A DNA stretch of 17,949 nucleotides. Origin: JANJUB01 sp964586225. GTDB taxonomy: Bacteria; Armatimonadota; Fimbriimonadia; Fimbriimonadales; Fimbriimonadaceae. Made by a program: the position numbers and the translations under genes. Of the stretch, positions 12,872 to 17,949 are shown piece after piece (position 1 is the first letter of the stretch; the number at the start of each line of letters is the position of its first letter). The stretch covers positions 1 to 17,949 of the forward strand of contig CAZPHD010000058.1 of the NCBI GenBank assembly GCA_964586225.1, written 5' to 3'. The notes under the pieces are model-generated. The model did not search any database. It was not told where the DNA came from and saw only the letters and a program-made list of their open reading frames with translations.

Positions 12872-15087
12872 TACGAACCTCCTCCCACTCGAATCATCGT
12901 GTACACCAGATAGCCGAGGAACCCGGCCACGCCAAACAACATCATGAGTGCGTAGGCGCGGACGTAGCCCGTTTGGAAGGCCGCGAGTGCCTTCCCAAAT
13001 CCGGTCGCTACGACGCCAAAGCCATTGACGACGCGGTCAATGATGCCAACGTCGATGTACTTCCAAATCGCGGTTGCGATTTCGCCGCCCCCTTCTGTAG
13101 TTGACCGGACTAGGAAGCGATCGTAGCCAAACTGATCTGCCGCTCCGCGGCGCCACGATGCCCACTTGCTGAGATCCCAGCCCTCGGCCCCCGGCAGCTT
13201 TTTGCCGTAGACCAGGAGGCCAACGAGCAGACCGGCAAAAGCCGCTCCCACCGACAGGATCAGGAGGTTGAGGTGCGTTGGATGGTAGTTCAACTCACCC
13301 GCATACTGGAGCGGCTGCGGTTGTAGCCAAGCCTCAAACGGTGACGGCGTTGTCTCGTTGGGCCGGTGCCCCAGGAAGTAGCCTGCGATTACCGAAGGCA
13401 CCGAGAGTAGAGCGAGCGGAATCCACATGCTCGGTGGCACTTCCTTGGGAGTGTGGGTTTCGTCAAGGTCATGATGGTGCTCGTGCTCATGCGGTTGCGC
13501 CGCGAGTTCTTCATCGGTGTAGAAGAAGGCGTGCGTGTCGGGGCCGTGGTCATGCCCGTGATGGTGCGCATGATCGTGCTCGTGGTGGTCATCGTGATGC
13601 GCATGATCGGCGGCTGGGATTGCCCGCCAGCGCTCTTCCTTTCCGAAGAACGTGAGCCAAGTCATGCGCGTCATGTAGCAAGCGGTCAGGCCTGCCACGA
13701 GCAAGCCAAGTACGCCCGCATAATAGCCGAGTTGGAGATCCCCAATCGCCGCATGCTCATTGGAGAGCGCGTAGCCCAGAATCGCTTCCTTGCTGTAGAA
13801 GCCCGCGAATCCGTAGCCGTGCCCGATCGGAATCGCCAAACCAGCGATCGCGATGAACCCGATGAACATGGTCGCAAACGTGATCGGCAGATATTTGCGC
13901 AGGTTGCCGTAGTTGCGCATGTCTTGGTTGTGGGCCATCGCATAGATGACCGCGCCCGAACCAAGGAACAACAGCGCTTTGAAGAACGCGTGCGTCGTCA
14001 CGTGGAACATGCCCGTCCAGTATCCGCCGACGCCACAACCGATGAACATGAAGCCGAGTTGCGACACCGTCGAATACGCAAGAACCTTCTTGATGTCCGT
14101 CTGGCCGAAGGCAATTACGGCGGCAAACAGCGCGGTAAACGCGCCCACCATCGCGATCACGGCGCTGGCGACCGGCGACATCTCGAAGATCACGTGCAGA
14201 CGATTAAGGATCACGATGCCCGAAGTGACCATCGTGGCGGCGTGGATGAGCGCCGAAACCGGTGTCGGGCCAGCCATCGCATCCGGCAACCAGAAGTAGA
14301 GCGGGAACTGGGCCGACTTGCCGCAAGCGCCTACAAACAAAAGCAGCGCAATGGCGGTGCAGATCGCTGGCTGATTCTCGATGATCTTTCCGATGTTCGG
14401 CAGGATCACATCGTAGCTAAGCCATCGCGTCTCACCAGCGGGAAGCTGAAGCTTGTCGAGATTGCCCACGATGACCGCGAACAACAAGAACATGCCAAGC
14501 GTGAGTCCCCAGTCGCCGATGCGGTTGACGATGAACGCCTTGTTGGCCGCGCGGGCGTTGTCAAGGTCCTTGTACCAGTAGCCAATGAGCAGGTAGGAAC
14601 AGACACCCACACCTTCCCAGCCAATGAACATCAAGCCGAGGTTGTTGCCGAGCACCAAGATGAGCATCGAGGCAACAAACAGGTTCAAATAGGTGAAGAA
14701 CCGGGGATATTCCTTGTCCTCCGCCATGTAGCCAGTGGCATACAGGTGGATCAGTGAGCCGATGCCCGTGATGATCAACACCATCGTCATGGACAGCGGG
14801 TCAATCACGACTTCAAACGGCACTCGCAAACTTGCGACGTTGATCCAATCAAACAGCGTAACGACGTGAGTCCGCGCGTCTGCCCCTTGCTTCGCAAGTT
14901 GCATCGTGATCATCGCGCCAACCACGAACGCCACCGCGATCGGAAGCACGGCGAGCGTGCCCATGATGCGCTTGCCCTTGGCGGGGCCCATCTTGGTAAC
15001 GATCGAGCCGCCGAACAGCGCCTGAATCAGCGAGCCCACCAGCGGTAGGAAGAGAACGATCCAAATAAGAGATGCGACGCCTTCCAT
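12871..15087 (-). CDS. nuoL: NADH-quinone oxidoreductase subunit L with a histidine-rich loop
   Basis: 738 residues, longer than the 610-670 usual. Seen: LIHLYATGYM; GWEGVGVCSYLLIGYW with the TM5 Glu; CGKSAQFPLYFWLPDAMAGP with the TM7 Lys; PTPVSALIHAATMVTSGI; YSTVSQLGFMFIGCGVGGY; THAFFKALLFLGSGAVI; and the C-terminal segment holding the amphipathic lateral helix and final anchor. Known: NuoL is the distal pump of complex I. Odd: residues 495-545 form a polar insertion with 19 histidines in 51 residues plus many Asp and Glu, located between the segment ending FFGKEERWRAI and PPSMWIPLALLSVPSV. This accounts for part of the extra length and could bind metal. It starts four bases after the nuoK stop and runs directly into nuoM. 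Confidence 0.96.
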   Translation of the reverse strand: MEGVASLIWIVLFLPLVGSLIQALFGGSIVTKMGPAKGKRIMGTLAVLPIAVAFVVGAMITMQLAKQGADARTHVVTLFDWINVASLRVPFEVVIDPLSMTMVLIITGIGSLIHLYATGYMAEDKEYPRFFTYLNLFVASMLILVLGNNLGLMFIGWEGVGVCSYLLIGYWYKDLDNARAANKAFIVNRIGDWGLTLGMFLLFAVIVGNLDKLQLPAGETRWLSYDVILPNIGKIIENQPAICTAIALLLFVGACGKSAQFPLYFWLPDAMAGPTPVSALIHAATMVTSGIVILNRLHVIFEMSPVASAVIAMVGAFTALFAAVIAFGQTDIKKVLAYSTVSQLGFMFIGCGVGGYWTGMFHVTTHAFFKALLFLGSGAVIYAMAHNQDMRNYGNLRKYLPITFATMFIGFIAIAGLAIPIGHGYGFAGFYSKEAILGYALSNEHAAIGDLQLGYYAGVLGLLVAGLTACYMTRMTWLTFFGKEERWRAIPAADHAHHDDHHEHDHAHHHGHDHGPDTHAFFYTDEELAAQPHEHEHHHDLDETHTPKEVPPSMWIPLALLSVPSVIAGYFLGHRPNETTPSPFEAWLQPQPLQYAGELNYHPTHLNLLILSVGAAFAGLLVGLLVYGKKLPGAEGWDLSKWASWRRGAADQFGYDRFLVRSTTEGGGEIATAIWKYIDVGIIDRVVNGFGVVATGFGKALAAFQTGYVRAYALMMLFGVAGFLGYLVYTMIRVGGGS
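12878..12883 (-). promoter_or_regulatory. ribosome binding site for nuoM
   Basis: A perfect AGGAGG six bases before the nuoM ATG (12871). It is built from the last Gly codons of nuoL (GGA GGA GGT TCG TAA), so the Gly-rich end of NuoL doubles as the ribosome site of the next gene. Confidence 0.8.
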
Positions 15088-15091
15088 AGCT

Positions 15092-15433
15092 CTATCCCCG
15101 AAGCAGGTTCACCTCGTCTACGTCGATCGAGTTGCGCGACCGGAAGATCATCATGATGATGCCCAGCCCGACCGCGACTTCGGCGGCCGCGACCGCCATC
15201 ACAAAGATGACCGCCATCTGCCCTGCCATCGCGTGCTGATACGGGTCGGCATTGGCGGTCGCCGGTCCGTATTTCGCAAACGCGAGGAACGTTAGGTTCA
15301 CCGCATTCAGCATCAACTCGATGCACATGAAGATCACAATCGGATTGCGGCGGACGATGACGCCTACGACCCCGACCACGAACATGAAGAGCCCGAGGCC
15401 CAGATAAGCCGCGAGAGGAACGCTAGTCTCCAT
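15092..15433 (-). CDS. nuoK: NADH-quinone oxidoreductase subunit K
   Basis: 113 residues with three membrane helices. Seen: the core RRNPIVIFMCIELMLNAVNL, which contains the conserved membrane Glu of TM2, and VMAVAAAEVAVGLGIIMMIF with the second conserved Glu in TM3. Known: NuoK forms part of the proton path between the quinone site and the pumps. The ATG lies two bases after the nuoJ stop, with AGGAGG (15442-15447) eight bases upstream inside the end of nuoJ. The C-terminus (RSRNSIDVDEVNLLRG) matches the usual NuoK ending, so the gene is complete. NuoL starts four bases downstream. Confidence 0.96.
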   Translation of the reverse strand: METSVPLAAYLGLGLFMFVVGVVGVIVRRNPIVIFMCIELMLNAVNLTFLAFAKYGPATANADPYQHAMAGQMAVIFVMAVAAAEVAVGLGIIMMIFRSRNSIDVDEVNLLRG

Positions 15434-15435
15434 CG

Positions 15436-15954
15436 TCAGATCCTCCTCTTGGCCAGCAAAATCGAGCCAACAATGCCGACGAGGAGCAAGATGCTCGCGA
15501 GTTCAAATGGCCACACATAGGAGGTGAAAAGCGCCCGGCCCATGGCCTGCGGCGAACCGTATTCGGGCGGAGCGAACTGCGCCCGCGTCTCCAAGAACGG
15601 CTGCACGACCTGCGTCGCGATCAGTCCAAACAGCGCCCCACCAAAGAGAAAGCCCAGCGTCTTCTTGATCAAGTCCGGGCGCTCCTCGATGTTCGACGGG
15701 CTGCCCAAGTTCAAGAGCATCAGCACGAACAGGAAGAGCACCATAATCGCGCCGGTATAGACGATGATCTGAGTGATTCCAAGAAGCTCGGCCTGCAGCG
15801 TGAAGTACAGGAACGCGAGGGTGAAGAAGTTCAGCACCAGGCACAGCGCCGATCGAACGGCATTGTTGAACACCACCACGCCGACGGCCGTCATCGCCGC
15901 CAGCCCCGCGAGGGCTCCAAAGATCATCAAGTCAGGTGTGATTTGCTCAGGCAT
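15436..15954 (-). CDS. nuoJ: NADH-quinone oxidoreductase subunit J
   Basis: 172 residues with five hydrophobic helices. Seen: FGALAGLAAMTAVGVVVFNN in TM1, SALCLVLNFFTLAFLYFTLQAELLG in TM2, and the strongly conserved IIVYTGAIMVLFLFVLMLLN in TM3 (the pi-bulge helix), then TM4 and a final ELASILLLVGIVGSILLAKR. Known: NuoJ TM3 rearranges during coupling of quinone reduction to proton pumping. The ATG overlaps the nuoH stop by eight bases (ATGCCTGA, 15947-15954). In the usual order nuoI would stand between nuoH and nuoJ, and the overlap leaves no room for it here. The last codons, Lys-Arg-Arg-Ile, carry the ribosome site for nuoK. Confidence 0.95.
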   Translation of the reverse strand: MPEQITPDLMIFGALAGLAAMTAVGVVVFNNAVRSALCLVLNFFTLAFLYFTLQAELLGITQIIVYTGAIMVLFLFVLMLLNLGSPSNIEERPDLIKKTLGFLFGGALFGLIATQVVQPFLETRAQFAPPEYGSPQAMGRALFTSYVWPFELASILLLVGIVGSILLAKRRI

Positions 15955-17161
15955 GATCGGTGGTCACCTCCGGACGGGGATCGACGAGGGTGATCGTTCT
16001 CGGGGCAAGCGATGTGTTGACACGGTCGCGCGTCAGCCCTCGAACCGCTCGGTAGATGATGTACATCAGCACGAACGCACCAATCCAGGCTCCCCAGCCA
16101 GCAAACGGGCCATACATGTTGGTAATGAGAATCCAGAAAGCGACCACGATGAAGTTGGCCACCGATACGGGGAGCAAGGTCCGCCACCCGAGCGACATGA
16201 GCTGATCGTAGCGGAGCCGCGGCAAGCTGGCGCGTAACCAGATAAATCCGGTGAACGCGACCACCGTCTTGAACATGAACACCGAGAGACCGCCCAGCGT
16301 GGTGGCCGCAAGTCCTTCGAGCGCGTCAATCCCCATGTCATATCCGCCAAGGAAAACGGTCGCGAAGACTCCCGAGAACACGAGCATGGCCGCATACTCA
16401 CCCATGAAGAACACGGCGAACTTCATGGAGCTGTATTCCGTGTGATAGCCAGCAATGAGCTCGTTCTCAGCCTCAGGTAAATCGAACGGGGCCCGGTTCG
16501 TCTCCGCGATGATGCATATGGCGAACACGATCGCGGCGATCGCGCCGTACGGCGTGAAGATGAACCAGTTGTTCAGAACCGATGTCAGGCCGTAGAAGTC
16601 GCCCTGCTGCGCGGTCACCATGTCGGTGAGCTTGAGCGAGCCGGATGCGATGACGATCGCGGCGACCGACATGCCCATCGCGAGCTCGTAGCTGATCAGC
16701 TGGGCCGAGGCTCGCAGGCCGCCCAGCAACGAATACTTGTTGTTCGACGCGTAGCCCGCGAGCACCACGCCGTAAACGCCAAGCGAGCTGATCGCCATGA
16801 CGTACAGGATTCCCACGTTGACATCTGCCACCGGCGTCAGCAGAGTGTTGGCGCTCCAAGGCAACGTGCCGCCCAGCGCAAATGCCGGGAAGAGAGCAAC
16901 GGCCGGGGCGACGAAATAGACCAGCCGGTCAATCGCCGAGGGCGTGATGTCTTCCTTAAGAAAGAGCTTGATGCCGTCGGCAATAGGCTGGAGCAATCCG
17001 AACGGGCCGACCCGGTTCGGGCCGATTCGGTCCTGCATCCAACTCAGCAGGCGTCTCTCCCACCAAATCAGGCCGGGCACGACCATCAGGAGTGGCAGGA
17101 CGAGCAACAAAACACGGAGCACCGCTTGCAGGGTCGGATGCCAACTCGCAACGTCGAACAT
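15947..17161 (-). CDS. nuoH: NADH-quinone oxidoreductase subunit H
   Basis: 404 residues, at the long end for NuoH (about 325 in E. coli). Seen: WWERRLLSWMQDRIGPNRVG followed by GLLQPIADGIKLFLKEDITP near the N-terminus, the block lining the quinone chamber; ASNNKYSLLGGLRASAQLIS with a four-Ala/Ser helix; and ICIIAETNRAPFDLPEAENE then LIAGYHTEYSSMKF, the acidic loop contacting the peripheral arm. Eight or nine hydrophobic helices are visible. The C-terminus carries an extra polar tail (RVNTSLAPRTITLVDPRPEV). Known: NuoH joins the membrane and peripheral arms and holds the quinone site. The ATG at 17161 faces a divergent lipoprotein 46 bases away, so this is the first gene of the unit and nuoA-G and nuoI must lie elsewhere. 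Confidence 0.96.
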   Translation of the reverse strand: MFDVASWHPTLQAVLRVLLLVLPLLMVVPGLIWWERRLLSWMQDRIGPNRVGPFGLLQPIADGIKLFLKEDITPSAIDRLVYFVAPAVALFPAFALGGTLPWSANTLLTPVADVNVGILYVMAISSLGVYGVVLAGYASNNKYSLLGGLRASAQLISYELAMGMSVAAIVIASGSLKLTDMVTAQQGDFYGLTSVLNNWFIFTPYGAIAAIVFAICIIAETNRAPFDLPEAENELIAGYHTEYSSMKFAVFFMGEYAAMLVFSGVFATVFLGGYDMGIDALEGLAATTLGGLSVFMFKTVVAFTGFIWLRASLPRLRYDQLMSLGWRTLLPVSVANFIVVAFWILITNMYGPFAGWGAWIGAFVLMYIIYRAVRGLTRDRVNTSLAPRTITLVDPRPEVTTDHA

Positions 17162-17207
17162 GGCTGGGCGAATGTTACCGGAAATGAGCCCGGTGTATCA
17201 TGCAGGC
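17162..17207. promoter_or_regulatory. divergent nuoH/lipoprotein promoter region
   Basis: 46 bases must serve both directions. For the lipoprotein, TATCAT (17196-17201) is a good -10 with a poor TTACCG (17175-17180) 15 bases upstream. It ends six bases before the ATG, so the transcript might be leaderless. For nuoH, the best reverse-strand candidate is TAACAT (17172-17177) with GATACA 16 bases upstream, both weak. Neither gene has a clear Shine-Dalgarno. Based on pattern only. Confidence 0.3.
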
Positions 17208-17603
17208 ATGCATCGCGCGGCGATTCTTGGCGTAGGAATGTTGTTGGCGTTCGTGGTTGGCTGCGGCTCAAAGCAGAGCCAGTTGGTCGGTTCTTGGAAG
17301 GCGCGACCAGTCAAGCCGATCTCTTCCCCCAACTTGCGAGATGTCGCGAACTCATCGATGATGTCGCTCTTCACGTCGGGAATGATCATTGAGTTCAACA
17401 AGGAAGGCCGCTTCAAGATGTCGCAAGCCATGGGTTGGGTCGACGGCGACTATAAGATTGAAGGCAACGAAGTTGAGTTGAAGTTCAACACGTTCGCATC
17501 CCAGCGCCCGCTTCGGCTGGTCTTCGCCGAGGGCGGGAAAGCGCTGGAACTCAAGACTGAGTTCGATTCCGACGCAAAGGTTGTGTTCGAGAAGCAGCCG
17601 TAG
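17208..17603 (+). CDS. small predicted lipoprotein with a lipocalin-like pattern
   Basis: 131 residues from ATG 17208. Seen: a type II signal (basic MHR, hydrophobic AAILGVGMLLAFV, lipobox VVGC with the lipid-bearing Cys at about residue 20), then QLVGSWKA, GMIIEFNKEGRFKMS, GDYKIEGNEVELKF and a final strand. The order G-S-W, then F-x-x-x-G-x-F, then G-x-Y-x-x-x-G-N is common in small lipocalin-like or stress lipoproteins that form a beta barrel. The frame is open further upstream, but that part lies over nuoH. Function unknown; membrane-anchored, outside the cytoplasm. It is divergent from nuoH, and nothing ties it to complex I beyond position. A decamer repeat array begins eight bases after the stop. 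Confidence 0.75.
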   Translation: MHRAAILGVGMLLAFVVGCGSKQSQLVGSWKARPVKPISSPNLRDVANSSMMSLFTSGMIIEFNKEGRFKMSQAMGWVDGDYKIEGNEVELKFNTFASQRPLRLVFAEGGKALELKTEFDSDAKVVFEKQP

Positions 17604-17610
17604 AGGATGG

Positions 17611-17770
17611 TTCGGGTTAGCTCGGGTTGGCTCGGCTTGGTTCGGATTAGTTTGGGTTGGTTGGGTTCGCTCGGTTGCTCGGTTTGGGCATGTGGGACCC
17701 TTCGGATGAGTATCACCTGACCAAGCCGAACTAATCCGAACCAATCCGAACCAAGCCGAACTAATCCGAG
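17611..17770. repeat. inverted array of 10-bp repeats, consensus YTCGGNTTRG
   Basis: Five in-phase decamers run forward at 17611-17660 (TTCGGGTTAG, CTCGGGTTGG, CTCGGCTTGG, TTCGGATTAG, TTTGGGTTGG), and five lie in reverse orientation at 17721-17770. Paired as an inverted repeat the 50-base arms match at 42 positions, one unit pair being perfect. The 60-base centre contains two more forward units (CTCGGTTTGG at 17678-17687 and TTCGGATGAG at 17701-17710). The array starts eight bases after the lipoprotein stop. The 10-base period equals about one helical turn, so each unit would present the same face to a protein. The RNA would fold into a long hairpin. Confidence 0.85.
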
Positions 17771-17815
17771 CAAAAAGAATGTCGGGCCCTGCAGGTTGGT
17801 GGGGGAGGGCCCGAC
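17771..17815 (-). terminator. intrinsic terminator for a minus-strand gene beyond the right edge
   Basis: A perfect 10-bp stem (17781-17790, GTCGGGCCCT; 17806-17815, AGGGCCCGAC) with a 15-base loop. Read on the minus strand it is followed by ATTCTTTTTG (17771-17780), the expected U-rich tract. No minus-strand gene ends here within the window, so it would serve one starting to the right of 17949, or an unseen RNA. Confidence 0.6.
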
Positions 17816-17816
17816 G

Positions 17817-17854
17817 GACCGGACGGGTACGGGGTCGCCGGTCTTGTTTGTTTG
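17817..17854 (+). terminator. weak terminator candidate for the lipoprotein gene
   Basis: Stem GACCGG (17817-17822) and CCGGTC (17838-17843), a 15-base loop, then TTGTTTGTTTG. The stem is only six pairs and the T-tract is interrupted. It lies over 200 bases after the stop codon, beyond the decamer array. Confidence 0.35.
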
Positions 17855-17949
17855 ACCTTGGCCGCCTGCCACAAGTTCCTCCCTCAATCTGAAATCTGGG
17901 CTCTATGGGGTTTTGTGTGGGTTTGGGTTAATCTTGGTTTGTGGATGAT

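Larger units (their letters stand above)
17604..17949. other. 346-base non-coding region
   Basis: It holds the decamer inverted array (17611-17770), a minus-strand terminator-like hairpin and a weak plus-strand one. The last 95 bases are G/T-rich on the plus strand (17908-17949) and show no gene I can support. Open frames across it translate the repeat into low-complexity sequence and are not credible proteins. Confidence 0.6.

Noticed and set aside
13453..14757. 434-residue open frame on the plus strand opposite nuoL
   Set aside because: It is the antisense of a strongly conserved gene, is rich in Arg, His and Glu with no recognisable domain, and exists because GC-rich codons rarely give stops on the other strand.
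17611..17770. CRISPR array
   Set aside because: Units are 10 bases with no spacers, and the second half is inverted.
17450..17887. 145-residue minus-strand frame across the decamer array
   Set aside because: Most of it translates the decamer repeat and two hairpins and runs into the lipoprotein gene in antisense. An AGGAGG-like segment near 17880 is not enough to support it.
17900..17949. Telomere-like G/T tract at the right edge (GGGTTTGGGTTA)
   Set aside because: Only about two imperfect units; ordinary G/T-rich sequence at a window edge.

Overview
The window is a GC-rich bacterial chromosome segment packed with short operons whose genes overlap by 4 or 8 bases. It holds no rRNA, tRNA or CRISPR array that I can see. 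The gene set (PxpA/PxpC, Ogt, LUD protein, FtsEX with an M23 hydrolase, IspE, complex I membrane arm) fits a diderm or atypical didermal lineage. The wording of the RHS cores (YDGQMGFEDDYNP, ARGIDRI, SLIYMRARYYE, GRFISEDPAM) reminds me of Armatimonadota, class Fimbriimonadia. That placement is recollection, not a search, and is moderate at best.

Layout. (1) 1-1264, minus: ogt, pxpA and the start of pxpC, which runs off the left edge. (2) 1287-1835, plus: a LUD-domain (LutC-like) gene, divergent from ogt. A strong 13-bp palindrome covers its stop codon. (3) 1855-4836, plus: an accessory island of RHS C-terminal modules. It has two truncated RHS cores, each with a different hydrophobic tail and each followed by a small multi-pass membrane protein. 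The four ORFs are chained by 4-base stop/start overlaps, and a third, frameshifted RHS remnant follows. The tails and partner genes are clearly AT-richer than the backbone. (4) 4855-7735, minus: ftsE-ftsX-M23 peptidase, a compact cell-division and wall-hydrolysis operon. (5) 7784-8889, plus: ispE and an 81-residue unknown. (6) 9002-17161, minus: nuoH-nuoJ-nuoK-nuoL-nuoM-(uroporphyrinogen decarboxylase-like)-nuoN, the proton-pumping membrane arm of complex I without nuoI or nuoA. (7) 17208-17603, plus: a small lipoprotein divergent from nuoH. (8) 17604-17949: non-coding, with an inverted array of decamer repeats and two hairpins resembling terminators.

How the genes work together. FtsE (ATPase) and FtsX (membrane) probably gate the periplasmic coiled-coil M23 hydrolase. 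The Nuo proteins form the quinone-reducing, ion-translocating arm of NADH dehydrogenase; the peripheral arm must be encoded elsewhere. PxpA and PxpC (with PxpB presumably beyond the edge) would salvage 5-oxoproline. The RHS island looks like a polymorphic toxin/immunity-type locus reduced to C-terminal cassettes, with membrane-embedded tails instead of recognisable nuclease tips. It is the part most likely to be undescribed. The UroD-like gene inside the nuo operon, the histidine-rich NuoL loop and the decamer inverted array are the other unusual items.
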